From the NCBI GenBank assembly GCA_900549955.1, contig URQH01000002.1, positions 1 through 64,000 of the forward strand: DNA of 64,000 nt, given 5' to 3'. Below are positions 24,755 through 33,182 of this stretch, piece by piece (the stretch's first letter is position 1; every line of letters begins with the position of its first letter). The DNA comes from an uncultured Eubacteriales bacterium. GTDB lineage: Bacteria > Bacillota > Clostridia > Christensenellales > CAG-138. The notes under the pieces were generated by a model. That model searched no databases. It saw only the letters and a list, made by a program, of their open reading frames with translations, and was not told the origin of the DNA. A program made the position numbers and the translations under genes.

Positions 24755-25783
24755 TTATCCCCGCATCAGATTGACGATATCATTGTACATCAGAAAGATC
24801 ATCAGCGCAAACAGGGCGATCAACCCGATGAAATGCACCAGCCCCTCCTTGTCAGGATCGATGGGCTTGCCGCGGATGAGTTCAATGACGATGAACAGCA
24901 GCCGACCGCCATCGAGGGCCGGGATGGGCAGCAGGTTGAAAATCCCGAGACTGATGGAAATTAGCAATGCAATGCGCAAGATGGACTCCAGCCCGTATCG
25001 AATGGCCTCAGCGAGAATGACGGTGGTGCCAATCGCGCTTGAAATTTCCGTGGAAGCAACCCGGCCCTGCACCAGCTTCCCGAGGAAGGAAATCGTTTCG
25101 ACAATCATCCCCGCAAAATAGTTGAAAGACTCCCCGATCGCACGGAAAAAACCGTAAGTCTGCCGCCCGGCTGACACCGTGATTCCCAGCAGATTGCCGC
25201 CCGTTTCCTGGTCGTACAGATCTGTGGCGACGAGGTCCAGCTGCTGGCCGTCACGCTCGACGGTGATGACCGCGGATTCGCTGTCCGCCTCGCTGATCAG
25301 AGAGAACACCGCATTATAGTAGAGCACCTGCTTGCCGTCGATCGCATACAGGACATCTCCCGCTTGCACGCCGGCACGGGCCGCAGGCGTATCTTCGCCG
25401 GAGACCTCCGCGACGACCGGGACGATGTTCCCATATGCCGCCAGCGTCACGACCGACAACAGGATCGCGCACAACAGGTTCATCACCGGGCCGGCGACAA
25501 TGACGCAAAATCGCTTCCAGGCCTTCTGTGCGTTGAAGCAGCGCGGGTCCTTGGGGTTTTCATCCTCGCCATAAAAGCGGCACATGCCGCCGATGGGTAG
25601 CGCACGCAGGCTATACTGAATGCCGTTTTTCGTCGTCTTGAGCAGCACCGGACCCATGCCGACGGCAAACTCTACAATGGTAAATCCCAGGCGCCTGCCG
25701 ACCCAATAGTGGCCAAACTCGTGGATCGTCACCAATATGGACAGCAGCAGCAAAGCCGCTACAATGGACAGAATCGTACTCAA
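24755..25783 (-). CDS. rseP: Site-2 intramembrane metalloprotease RseP
   Basis: Zinc protease cutting membrane proteins within the bilayer, such as anti-sigma factors and signal-peptide remnants. 342 residues; first membrane segment with HEFGH (zinc ligands), a central PDZ domain (about 110-190, GEDTPAARAGVQAGDVLYAIDG, shown in part) and the third metal ligand region NLLPIPALDGG near residue 285, followed by a last membrane segment. The start is TTG at 25783, preceded by AGGGGCTGTGA; no ATG fits better. It lies 15 bases after dxr. Confidence 0.95.
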   Translation of the reverse strand: MSTILSIVAALLLLSILVTIHEFGHYWVGRRLGFTIVEFAVGMGPVLLKTTKNGIQYSLRALPIGGMCRFYGEDENPKDPRCFNAQKAWKRFCVIVAGPVMNLLCAILLSVVTLAAYGNIVPVVAEVSGEDTPAARAGVQAGDVLYAIDGKQVLYYNAVFSLISEADSESAVITVERDGQQLDLVATDLYDQETGGNLLGITVSAGRQTYGFFRAIGESFNYFAGMIVETISFLGKLVQGRVASTEISSAIGTTVILAEAIRYGLESILRIALLISISLGIFNLLPIPALDGGRLLFIVIELIRGKPIDPDKEGLVHFIGLIALFALMIFLMYNDIVNLMRG

Positions 25784-25798
25784 TCACAGCCCCTGCTT

Positions 25799-26950
25799 TC
25801 ATTCAAAATGGGTGTGCAGAAAGTGCGCAACGCTCAGCCGGGCCTCGGCATCTGCGTCGAGAATATCCTGCATGAGATTGACGGGATGCACCGCATGGCG
25901 CAGCATGGCTTCCTCCACGCAGTGCGCAATATCGGTAAATCCCAGCCGCTCGTCTAAAAACAAACTGACCGCAAGCTCGTTGGCCGCGTTGTAAACGGTC
26001 GGCATCGTCCCGCCGGCAAACAGCGCCTCATAAGCGAGACGGAGCCCGGCATACCGGTTCCGATCGGCGGGGAAAAATGTGAGCTGACCCACGTCGGCCA
26101 GCGACAGGCGCTCACAGGGAGAGGGCACGCGTTCCGGATACGTCATTGCGTACTGAATGGGCAGCCGCATATCCGGGCAGCTCATGTTTGCCATCATCGT
26201 CCGATCTGAAAATTCCACCATCGAATGGATGATCGATTGTGGATGAATCAGCACGTCGATCCGCTCCGCCGGTACCTGGAACAGGTAACTGGCCTCCATG
26301 ATCTCAAGGCCCTTGTTAAATAGTGTGGCCGAATCGATCGTGATCTTCCGACCCATGTGCCAGGTCGGATGGCGCAGCGCGTCGCGGACGGTTACATGCT
26401 CCAGCTCTTCTTCGCTCATGCTCCAAAAAGGGCCTCCGGAAGCCGTGAGCCAAAGCCTTGAAATTTCCTCGTAGGATCCGCAGCTCAGGCACTGGAAAAT
26501 GGCCGACTGTTCGCTGTCCACCGGTATCAGTTCGCCGCCGAAGTCATGCAGAGCCGCATACACCAGCGGCGACCCGCAGACGATGCTCTCCTTATTTGCC
26601 AGCGCAACGCGCTTGCCAGCCTTGAGCGCGCACAGCAGCGGTTCGAGCGCAGGCAGGCCGCTGATGCCGTTGACCACGATATCCGCCTCATCCATCGAGG
26701 CGAGTTCCGCCAGGGCGCTGTCCCCGCAAAGCAGTGTCGTTCCTTGTGGAAAATCTTCCGGATGCAGCGGGCGACTACAGGCGACATACTGTGGCCGCCA
26801 ACGGTTTGCCTGTTCAATGAGCAGATCGATATTGCTGTTGGCCGAAATGCCGAACAGCGTAAAACGGTCCGACCTTGCGCGGACCACGTCGAGCGCCTGT
26901 CTGCCTATGGATCCGGTACTTCCCAGCACCGTCACTTGCCGTCTCATCAT
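25799..26950 (-). CDS. dxr: 1-deoxy-D-xylulose 5-phosphate reductoisomerase
   Basis: Second enzyme of the MEP pathway, NADPH-dependent conversion of DXP to MEP. 383 residues: Rossmann fold with GSTGSIGRQALDVV at the N-terminus, ANKESIVCG for NADPH/metal binding, SEQSAIFQCL and the flexible-loop segment SGGPFW, then the C-terminal helical domain. The start is one of two adjacent ATGs (26950 or 26947) after AAAGGCAGGA. Located between cdsA and rseP as in most Firmicutes. Confidence 0.96.
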   Translation of the reverse strand: MMRRQVTVLGSTGSIGRQALDVVRARSDRFTLFGISANSNIDLLIEQANRWRPQYVACSRPLHPEDFPQGTTLLCGDSALAELASMDEADIVVNGISGLPALEPLLCALKAGKRVALANKESIVCGSPLVYAALHDFGGELIPVDSEQSAIFQCLSCGSYEEISRLWLTASGGPFWSMSEEELEHVTVRDALRHPTWHMGRKITIDSATLFNKGLEIMEASYLFQVPAERIDVLIHPQSIIHSMVEFSDRTMMANMSCPDMRLPIQYAMTYPERVPSPCERLSLADVGQLTFFPADRNRYAGLRLAYEALFAGGTMPTVYNAANELAVSLFLDERLGFTDIAHCVEEAMLRHAVHPVNLMQDILDADAEARLSVAHFLHTHFE

Positions 26951-26963
26951 GCGAGTCCTGCCT

Positions 26964-27779
26964 TTAGTATATTCCGAAGAGCTGGAGAATAGTAAACGTG
27001 CACAGCACAATCGGCGTGCACAGCAAAACGCTGTCGATCCTGTCCATCATGCCGCCATGGCCCGGAAACACGCTGGAAAAATCCTTAACATTTGCCCACC
27101 GCTTGATGATGGAGGCGAACAGGTCGCCAATCTGACCGAACAGGCCGCACAAAACGCCCAATACAAGCAACAGCCACCAGGAGACATCGCTGCCCCACAG
27201 GCTTTGCAGCGGCATGAGAATGAGCGCAAAAACCACGCCGCCAATGAGGCCGAAAATCGCACCCTCCACCGTCTTTTTCGGGCTGATCCGCTCGCAGAGC
27301 TTGTGCCTGCCAAAGAACGTGCCTCCAAAGTAGGCGAACATGTCTGCACAAGATGGCGCGGCAAAGGCCATGCACGCCGCCGTCAGGCCGATCGGCCGCT
27401 CAAAGTGCGCATAGACCAGCAGCATGCACAGCAGCAGCGAAAGCGGATAGACATACAGCAGCAGCGTTCCCACCGCAATGGTCGCATCTGTGGAGCCGCT
27501 GAACACGCTGCAGCAGATGGACAGGATAATGCTGAACAGGAAGAAGATCACGAGCACCGTTACCCCGAAAAATCGGTAAACAAACGGATAAGCGAGCGCA
27601 AACAGATACACTGGGAACACCAGCGGCCGATACCCCTTGCGCGTGATCACATGCGCCACTTCGTAGGTCGCAGCAAAGGAGACGAGCGCAATGGCCGTCA
27701 GGTAGAAGAAACCTCCGAAATACAGCGTGGTAATCAGCAAGGCCGCCAATATGACGCCCACAATGACCCGTGTCTTCAT
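26964..27779 (-). CDS. cdsA: Phosphatidate cytidylyltransferase
   Basis: Makes CDP-diacylglycerol from phosphatidate and CTP, the branch point of phospholipid synthesis. 271 residues with seven or eight membrane segments and the family signature near the C-terminus (KRWANVKDFSSVFPGHGGMMDR, given here in full as the recognised pattern S-x8-GHGG-x-DR in shortened form). ATG 27779 overlaps the uppS stop by four bases. Fourteen bases separate it from dxr. Confidence 0.94.
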   Translation of the reverse strand: MKTRVIVGVILAALLITTLYFGGFFYLTAIALVSFAATYEVAHVITRKGYRPLVFPVYLFALAYPFVYRFFGVTVLVIFFLFSIILSICCSVFSGSTDATIAVGTLLLYVYPLSLLLCMLLVYAHFERPIGLTAACMAFAAPSCADMFAYFGGTFFGRHKLCERISPKKTVEGAIFGLIGGVVFALILMPLQSLWGSDVSWWLLLVLGVLCGLFGQIGDLFASIIKRWANVKDFSSVFPGHGGMMDRIDSVLLCTPIVLCTFTILQLFGIY

Positions 27780-28519
27780 GGCTGTGGCTCCAATCCGCCA
27801 AACCGCCGAGACCGCTCCTGGTAAGCGGCAAGCAGCGTGACAAAGTTTTCGTTGGAAAAGTCCGGCCAATAGTCATCCACAAACATCAGCTCGGCATAAG
27901 CGCTCTGGTACAGCAGGAAATTGGACAGGCGCTTGTCCCCGCCGGTGCGGATGAGCAGATCCACCGGCGGCAATCCGTGCGTATAGAGCAACTCGTCAAA
28001 GGAGGCCTCGTCCCAATCCGTCCTCCCACTCGCCGCGGCCAGATTGACCGCCCGCAAAAGCTCAGCGCGGCTACCATAGTTGAGCGCGATGTTCAGACGG
28101 AGCCCATCGTTGCCAGCCGTGCGGCACTCCGCCGATTCAATGAGCGTATATACCCGCTCCGGAAAAGCGTGCACCTCCCCCAGCGCGCGGATGACCACGC
28201 CATTTTCGTGCAATGCGTCAAACTCCCTGGCAAAGAACTCTACAAACAGCGCACAAAGCGCAGAAATCTCCTCTTCCGGCCGTTTCCAGTTTTCCGTGGA
28301 AAACGCATAGAGCGTGAGCGCCTCAATGCCCAGGTCGGACGCCAGCCGAATCAGCCCCTGCAGCCGCTCCACGCCGGCACGGTGCCCGAGGGCGCGCGGC
28401 AACAGCCGCTTGCTCGCCCAGCGTCCGTTGCCATCCATGATGATGGCGACGTGCCGGGGCAGGCGGTCAGCGCGCAATCCCAATGTTTCCGGTAGACCCG
28501 GTTGCAGCCTCTCGTTCAT
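27776..28519 (-). CDS. uppS: Undecaprenyl diphosphate synthase
   Basis: Cis-prenyltransferase that extends FPP with IPP to C55-PP, the lipid carrier for wall polymers. 247 residues. The active site is HVAIIMDGNGRWA (catalytic Asp), followed by GHRAGVE for phosphate binding, and the C-terminal RTGGDKRLSNFLLYQ. ATG 28519 is the best start by homology, though the ribosome site is poor; a strong inverted repeat at 28533-28565 lies just upstream. The stop overlaps cdsA by four bases. Confidence 0.95.
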   Translation of the reverse strand: MNERLQPGLPETLGLRADRLPRHVAIIMDGNGRWASKRLLPRALGHRAGVERLQGLIRLASDLGIEALTLYAFSTENWKRPEEEISALCALFVEFFAREFDALHENGVVIRALGEVHAFPERVYTLIESAECRTAGNDGLRLNIALNYGSRAELLRAVNLAAASGRTDWDEASFDELLYTHGLPPVDLLIRTGGDKRLSNFLLYQSAYAELMFVDDYWPDFSNENFVTLLAAYQERSRRFGGLEPQP

Positions 28520-28532
28520 CTCGTATAATCTT

Positions 28533-28565
28533 GGGATGCGGAACTGCAAGCATCTTCCGCATCCC
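28533..28565 (-). repeat. Perfect 11-bp inverted repeat before uppS
   Basis: GGGATGCGGAA (28533-28543) pairs with TTCCGCATCCC (28555-28565) around an 11-base loop. No U-tract follows on either strand. It lies 14 bases before the uppS ATG, so it could affect uppS translation or RNA processing. Confidence 0.8.
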
Positions 28566-28579
28566 TGCATCTAAGCCAT

Positions 28580-28780
28580 TCAAATTGTAGCGGTTTCCGT
28601 CTGAAATCGCGCATAGGTCAGCAATACGTCCCCATTCTCCAGCGTCTGCTGCCGCACGACGCGATCGGCGCCCGTCTCGAGGCCTTTTCTGGAACGGGTT
28701 TCCACGCATTGCACCGTCAACCCCTCTGCCTGCAGCAAGGCAACTGCGCGAGACAGAGGATATCCCAATACGCAGGTCAA
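28580..28780 (-). CDS. Small PASTA-like protein between frr and uppS
   Basis: A 66-residue protein. The sequence GYPLSRAVALLQAEGLTV followed by GADRVVRQQTLENGDVLLTYARF has the layout of one PASTA domain (helix, then beta strands with an RVVRQ-like strand). It has no membrane segment. It starts within the frr stop (four-base ATGA overlap), so its translation is coupled to ribosome recycling factor. A similar short gene occupies this position in several Clostridia, with no known role. Confidence 0.75.
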   Translation of the reverse strand: MTCVLGYPLSRAVALLQAEGLTVQCVETRSRKGLETGADRVVRQQTLENGDVLLTYARFQTETATI

Positions 28781-29334
28781 ACCGAAAGAATCTCCTTTTC
28801 CTTGTCGGCAATAATCCGATCGATCTCCTTAATGAGTTCATCCGTCAGCTTCTGAATCTTGTCCTCCAGGCGCTTCTGGTCGTCCTCCGTCAGCAGATTG
28901 TCTTTCTTCTGTCCCTTGATCTGCTCGTTGGCATCGCGACGGATGGAACGAATGGCAACCTTGCTCTCCTCGCCCTTCTTGCGGACCACTTTGACCAGTT
29001 CCTTGCGCCTCTCCTCCGTCAGCTCGGGGAACACCAGGCGGATGACCTTGCCGTCATTGGCCGGGTTAATACCCAGGTCCGATTTTTGAATGGCTTTTTC
29101 AATGGCAGGTATGGCCTTGTTGTCCCACGCGGCGATGACGAGCATGCGCGGTTCCGGCACGCTGATGTTTCCCAGCTGGTTGATTGGAGTGGGAGAACCG
29201 TAATAGTCCACCATAATACGGTCAAGCACCTGCGGGTTTGCCCTTCCGGCGCGCAGGCTGGACAGCTCCTGCTGGAGGACGGAGATCGTCTTGTTCATGC
29301 GTTCCTTGGTATAATCCATGATGTCAGTGGCCAT
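28777..29334 (-). CDS. frr: Ribosome recycling factor
   Basis: Splits the post-termination ribosome with EF-G. 185 residues, full length, forming a three-helix bundle with an alpha/beta head: LRAGRANPQVLDRIMVDYYG near residue 30 (shown in part) and GEESKVAIRSIRRDAN in the long helices. ATG 29334 follows GGAGGGAAGCCG and gives the usual N-terminus; the frame is open further upstream but without support. It lies 50 bases after pyrH. Confidence 0.97.
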   Translation of the reverse strand: MATDIMDYTKERMNKTISVLQQELSSLRAGRANPQVLDRIMVDYYGSPTPINQLGNISVPEPRMLVIAAWDNKAIPAIEKAIQKSDLGINPANDGKVIRLVFPELTEERRKELVKVVRKKGEESKVAIRSIRRDANEQIKGQKKDNLLTEDDQKRLEDKIQKLTDELIKEIDRIIADKEKEILSV

Positions 29335-29384
29335 CGGCTTCCCTCCTGTATTACTCAATGCCCTTATTTTACAATAAATGCCGT

Positions 29385-30089
29385 TCAGGATTCAACCCCC
29401 AACCCGTCATCTATCACGGTGCCCGTGTCCTTGCCGTCAAATACGTCCAAAATCTTGTCCAGTGCAAACACATGGATCGGGATATGCTGCTCCTGGCACA
29501 TGGTGATCGCGGTCAGATCTGTCGCCTGCAGGTGCTCTGCAACCACGCGATCGTATGTCAAATGCGCATACGGTACCGCACTCGGGTCGCGGCGCGGATC
29601 GGCCGAATAGACTGCATCGATATTTTTTGCCAGCAGCAGCACATCCGCGCGGATTTCCGCCGCCCGCAGCGACGCCCCGGTGTCCGTGGAGAAAAACGGC
29701 GACCCCGTGCCGCAGGCAAAGACGACCACGACGCCTTCGGACAGCAGACGGTGCGCATCGCGCGCGGTGTATTCCGCGCAAATGCGGTGCATGTCAATGG
29801 CGGACAACACGGCGCAGGGCACACTCAGCTTCTCCAGCGCGTCCTGCAGCGCCAGCGCGTTGATCGCCGTTGCCAGCATGCCCATATGATCGGCGCGATT
29901 GCGTTCCATGTGGGACGCACTGCGGCCACGCAAAATATTCCCCCCGCCAACTACAACGCCAATCTCAACACCGCGACGGTGCAGCTCTGCAATCGTGGCG
30001 GCTGTGCGATCGATGGTCTCGGCGCACAGCGCGGCGGTCTCTGATGAGAGCGCCTCGCCGCTGATCTTCAACAAAACACGATGGTACAT
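29385..30089 (-). CDS. pyrH: UMP kinase
   Basis: Hexameric bacterial UMP kinase, ATP + UMP to UDP. 234 residues in the amino-acid-kinase fold: LLKISGEAL at the N-terminus, VVVGGGNILRG for ATP binding, and GTGSPFFSTDTGASLRA for UMP/phosphate binding. ATG 30089 is chosen because GGAGCGGAGG precedes it. Unlike the tight spacing in many genomes, 550 bases containing two terminators separate it from tsf, so it likely has its own promoter or a regulated leader. Confidence 0.96.
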   Translation of the reverse strand: MYHRVLLKISGEALSSETAALCAETIDRTAATIAELHRRGVEIGVVVGGGNILRGRSASHMERNRADHMGMLATAINALALQDALEKLSVPCAVLSAIDMHRICAEYTARDAHRLLSEGVVVVFACGTGSPFFSTDTGASLRAAEIRADVLLLAKNIDAVYSADPRRDPSAVPYAHLTYDRVVAEHLQATDLTAITMCQEQHIPIHVFALDKILDVFDGKDTGTVIDDGLGVES

Positions 30090-30104
30090 CCTCCGCTCCT
30101 TTCT

Positions 30105-30135
30105 CAAAAAAGGGAACACGTTGCCCTGTTCCCTT
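30105..30135 (-). terminator. Intrinsic terminator in the pyrH leader
   Basis: On the minus strand a nine-base-pair stem (30127-30135 with 30110-30118) is followed by TTTTTTG. It lies 16 bases before the pyrH ATG, so it ends an upstream transcript or attenuates pyrH. Confidence 0.85.
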
Positions 30136-30520
30136 CTCTCCCATGCTCGTACATATGATGGCTCGGGCCCGCCTCAGGCATATAGGCAAAGGATCCCACA
30201 GGTCCGGCCGCCGGCACAAAGCCCTCCGGGATAGCCGCGCATGCCATTACAGTGGCTCCCCTATCGGCCAAAGCCGCGCGAATGGCCGCCAATAAAACCT
30301 TGCATTTAGTATATAACAAATCCCGCAAGAAGGAAATAAGAATCTCCGTTTTCACAATTATTTCTACCGATTATTTCAACCGGCCGTAGCGGCCGCGGCG
30401 GCTTTGGGAGCGCGGGCACGGGCGCTTCCCGGGCCGCGGCTTTTGTCGTGTCGCCGCCCGGACGCGCGGCAGTGGGCAGCCCGTCGTCGCGCTGCAGCTT
30501 GAGCAGTCAGGAGCGGGCAG
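30136..30520 (-). other. tsf-pyrH intergenic region with a possible RNA
   Basis: About 385 bases without a supported protein gene. A TATACT on the minus strand near 30309-30314 and the terminator at 30105-30135 bound a GC-rich, hairpin-prone segment of roughly 190 bases (for example GCCA-CUGUAA-UGGC near 30243-30256). An 83-residue open frame overlaps it but contains the -10 and ends inside the terminator, so I do not call it. The rest (30370-30520) is very GC-rich with no recognised feature. Confidence 0.4.
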
Positions 30521-30555
30521 AGAAAAAGCGCCAGGCCGTTCTGACTTGACGCTTT
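30521..30555 (-). terminator. Terminator of rpsB-tsf
   Basis: A nine-base-pair stem (30547-30555 with 30525-30533, one G-U pair) followed on the minus strand by TTTTTCTCT, about 85 bases after the tsf stop. Confidence 0.85.
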
Positions 30556-30638
30556 CTTGTGATTCGCTTTTCGTTATACGATCCGCCCGTTATGGGTGAA
30601 CAACGTGCGCCGTCGCGGCTGGAGAAGAACAACCGGCA

Positions 30639-31520
30639 TTACGCCTTGGTCTGGCTCATGACCTCGTCCACAAAGTTGTCTTCCCGCTTCTGGAGCCCCT
30701 CGCCCATCTCAAACCGCGTAAAGCTGAGTACTTTGAACTTGCCGCCGATCATCTGCTTGACCGAAATGTCCGGCTCCTTTACAAACGGCTGCTCGATGAG
30801 GCAGACCTCCTTGTAATATTTTTCGATGCGGCCATTGACCATCTTCTCGATGATGGCTTCCGGCTTTGGCTTCGGCTCGTTGAGCGCCTGTGCGCGCAGA
30901 ATTTCTTTTTCCTTTTCAAGGTCCGCCTGGTCCACATCCTCACGGCTGATGCAGCTCGGCTTGGCGGCGGCAATTTGCATGGAGACATCGTGCAACGCAG
31001 TGGCATCTGCTTCGCCCTCGACATCGACCAGCACGCCGATCTTACCACCCAGGTGGACATAAGTGTCCACGATGCCCTCCGCGCGCGCAAAGCGGCGGAT
31101 GCTGATCTTTTCGCCAATCTTGGCGACAGCAGCATTCAAAAGCGTATTGATGGTCTCGGACGGATCGTCCACATACGGCTGCTCGAGCAGCTCCTCGACA
31201 GTGGCCGGATTCTTCTCGGCAACCTGCTTGGCAATGGCGGCCACGAACGCCTTGAAATCATCCGTCTTGGCGACAAAGTCGGTCTCGCAATTGACCTCGA
31301 CGATGACGCCGACTTTCCGGTCCGCGCTCACATAGTCGCCCACAAGACCCTCGGCCGCAATACGGCCAGCCTTCTTCGCAGCGGCAGCCAGGCCCTTTTC
31401 GCGGAGAAAATCAACGGCCTTTTCGGCATCGCCGTCGCAGGCGGTAAGCGCCTTCTTGCAATCCATCATGCCGGCACCCGTGCGCTCGCGCAGGGCCATT
31501 ACATCTTTTGCGGTAAACAT
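30639..31520 (-). CDS. tsf: Elongation factor Ts
   Basis: Nucleotide exchange factor for EF-Tu. 293 residues: N-terminal UBA-like domain with LRERTGAGMMDCKKAL, the core domain with VEVNCETDFVAK (TDFV motif that displaces Mg-GDP), two subdomains and a C-terminal module with EQPFVK. Ribosome site AGGAGGAGA precedes the ATG. It lies 22 bases after rpsB in the usual ribosomal pair. Confidence 0.97.
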   Translation of the reverse strand: MFTAKDVMALRERTGAGMMDCKKALTACDGDAEKAVDFLREKGLAAAAKKAGRIAAEGLVGDYVSADRKVGVIVEVNCETDFVAKTDDFKAFVAAIAKQVAEKNPATVEELLEQPYVDDPSETINTLLNAAVAKIGEKISIRRFARAEGIVDTYVHLGGKIGVLVDVEGEADATALHDVSMQIAAAKPSCISREDVDQADLEKEKEILRAQALNEPKPKPEAIIEKMVNGRIEKYYKEVCLIEQPFVKEPDISVKQMIGGKFKVLSFTRFEMGEGLQKREDNFVDEVMSQTKA

Positions 31521-31542
31521 GCTATCTCTCCTCCTGCTCGTG

Positions 31543-32265
31543 TTATTCGGCGGCGGGTACCGTCTCTTCGTCGTTCATCTGCTCGCCCTGACGGCCTTCC
31601 AGCACGGCGTCGGCCATCTTGGCCGTGATGAGCTTGACAGCGCGAATCGCGTCATCATTGCCCGGAATGGGATAATCGACTTCGTCAGGGTCGCAGTTCG
31701 TATCGATGATCGCCACGATGGGGATCTTCAGCGTGCGCGCCTCCGAAACGGCAATGTGCTCTTTGCGCGGATCGACGACAAACAGCGCGCCAGGCAGCTT
31801 CTTCATCTCTTTGATACCGCCAAGGTTCCGCTCCAGCTTTTCCTGCTCCAGCTTGAGCTGCATGACCTCTTTCTTGGGCAGCAGGTCAAACTGGCCGTTC
31901 AGCTCCATCTGCTCAATTTTGCGCAGACGCGCAATGCGGCCCTGGATGGTCTTGAAGTTGGTCAACATGCCCCCGAGCCAGCGCTGGTTGACATAGAACA
32001 TGTCGCAACGCTTTGCTTCCTGCTCGATGGACTCCTGCGCCTGCTTCTTCGTGCCGACGAACAGGACCGACTTCTCCTCCATGGCGAGATCACGGATGAA
32101 ATTGTACGCTTCTTCGATCTTTTTGACGGTCTTCTGGAGATCGATGATGTAGATACCGTTGCGCTCCGTGAAGATGTATTCCTTCATCTTCGGGTTCCAA
32201 CGGCGGGTCTGGTGGCCAAAGTGGACACCTGCTTCCAAGAGTTGTTTCATGGAAATCACGGGCAT
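31543..32265 (-). CDS. rpsB: 30S ribosomal protein S2
   Basis: Small-subunit protein bound near the anti-Shine-Dalgarno platform together with S1-like and S18 proteins. 240 residues with LEAGVHFGHQTRRWNPKM at the N-terminus (given as the family signature), AYNFIRDLA, FVGTKKQAQ, NQRWLGGMLTNF and GNDDAIRAVKLI. A strong ribosome site (GAGGAGG) and a clear promoter (32370-32398) precede it. The 100-base leader may contain the S2 autoregulatory element, but I could not identify it. Confidence 0.97.
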   Translation of the reverse strand: MPVISMKQLLEAGVHFGHQTRRWNPKMKEYIFTERNGIYIIDLQKTVKKIEEAYNFIRDLAMEEKSVLFVGTKKQAQESIEQEAKRCDMFYVNQRWLGGMLTNFKTIQGRIARLRKIEQMELNGQFDLLPKKEVMQLKLEQEKLERNLGGIKEMKKLPGALFVVDPRKEHIAVSEARTLKIPIVAIIDTNCDPDEVDYPIPGNDDAIRAVKLITAKMADAVLEGRQGEQMNDEETVPAAE

Positions 32266-32369
32266 GACTATAAACCTCCTCGTTCATTTTCCACCTCTGC
32301 ATCTACTCTGCGGGGAACCGGAAACCGGCACGAGCCCGCAAATCCGCCAGAGTGCGTGATACCTTGTGC

Positions 32370-32398
32370 ATTATAGCATTGCCAAAAACAAAAAGCAA
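32370..32398 (-). promoter_or_regulatory. Promoter of rpsB-tsf
   Basis: Minus strand TTGCTT (32393-32398), 17-base spacer, TATAAT (32370-32375). The -35 falls within the terminator stem of the upstream DUF1292 gene. Confidence 0.8.
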
Positions 32399-32418
32399 GC
32401 GGAATTTCGCCTGCTTTT
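32382..32418 (-). terminator. Terminator of ireB-ruvX-DUF1292
   Basis: An eleven-base-pair stem (32408-32418 with 32391-32401, one G-U pair) with a TTTTTGTTTTTGG tail on the minus strand, 22 bases after the DUF1292 stop. Confidence 0.9.
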
Positions 32419-32440
32419 CCCAGCCTTTTTTTCAAAAAAT

Positions 32441-32728
32441 TCATTCCTCGTCGTTTGCAGAAATTTCCTCCTCAAACAACTCCTGAAACTCGTCAAACAC
32501 TTCGTCCAGCAAGATTGGGTTCTGAATCGGCTGATACAGCTCCCCTTCTTTGCCTCGCACGATCTCCAGCAACACGACCTCGTCCTCACCCACGCCTTCT
32601 ACGGGATCGACCGGCAGCATGGCGGCATAGCGCTTGCCCTCATAGTCAAATGTCATGAGCAGGTCGAACCGCACCGGCTTCTCCTGTTCGTCCAGCAACG
32701 TGATGATGGTATCCTGCAATTCCTCCAT
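32441..32728 (-). CDS. DUF1292 (YrzB-like) protein
   Basis: A 95-residue acidic protein of the DUF1292 family: ITLLDEQ at the N-terminus, FDYEGKRYAAMLPVD, EVVLLEIV, and a glutamate-rich C-terminus with FDEFQELFEEE. Function unknown; the family almost always follows ruvX and ireB, as here. ATG 32728 after GTGAGGAGG is the start, ten bases after the ruvX stop. Confidence 0.92.
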   Translation of the reverse strand: MEELQDTIITLLDEQEKPVRFDLLMTFDYEGKRYAAMLPVDPVEGVGEDEVVLLEIVRGKEGELYQPIQNPILLDEVFDEFQELFEEEISANDEE

Positions 32729-32738
32729 AAAAGCCTCC

Positions 32739-33182
32739 TCACCGGCGCGGCGGCCGCGATGCGGCGCCGCTGTCCAGATATCCCTGAAGGATGATGACAG
32801 CTGCGAGCTTGTCAACGACCTGCTTGCGGCGCCGCCGGCTCACATCCGCCTCGAGCAGCACCCGTTCCGCAGACATGGTCGTCAACCGCTCGTCAAAAAA
32901 ATCATACTCGCCGTCCCACTGCGCCGTGACCGCCGCGGCAAACGCGCGCACCTTTTCCGCCTGCTGCCCGTAGCTGCCGTCCATGTTCCGTGGCATGCCA
33001 AACAGGAGACGAACCGGCCTGTACTGCCCGGCCACCTGCAAAATATGCCGCACATCAGCCGGCAGGTCGTCGATGCAGCGCGTATATGTCTCCAACCCCT
33101 GCGCCGTCATGCCCAGCAGGTCGCTCACCGCCAGGCCGATCCGGCGGTCGCCCACATCCAGCGCCAGTACCCGTTGCATCAC
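32739..33182 (-). CDS. ruvX: Putative Holliday junction resolvase (YqgF/RuvX)
   Basis: RNase H-fold nuclease family; the E. coli homologue processes pre-16S rRNA, and resolvase activity is reported in other bacteria. About 147 residues with LALDVGDRRIGLAV (catalytic Asp), FGMPRNMDGS and YDFFDERLTT (second acidic residue). GTG 33182 or ATG 33179 may start it, overlapping the ireB stop. Part of ireB-ruvX-DUF1292. Confidence 0.93.
   Translation of the reverse strand: MMQRVLALDVGDRRIGLAVSDLLGMTAQGLETYTRCIDDLPADVRHILQVAGQYRPVRLLFGMPRNMDGSYGQQAEKVRAFAAAVTAQWDGEYDFFDERLTTMSAERVLLEADVSRRRRKQVVDKLAAVIILQGYLDSGAASRPPRR

Noticed and set aside
30181..30260. Cobalamin riboswitch-like GCCACTGTAA in the tsf-pyrH gap
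   Set aside because: The other conserved elements, including the B12 box with CAGGAGACC, are missing and the bases form a simple local hairpin.
30104..30355. 83-codon open frame between tsf and pyrH on the minus strand
   Set aside because: No ribosome site or known domain, it spans a likely -10 element, and its stop lies in the terminator; more likely a chance frame over an RNA.
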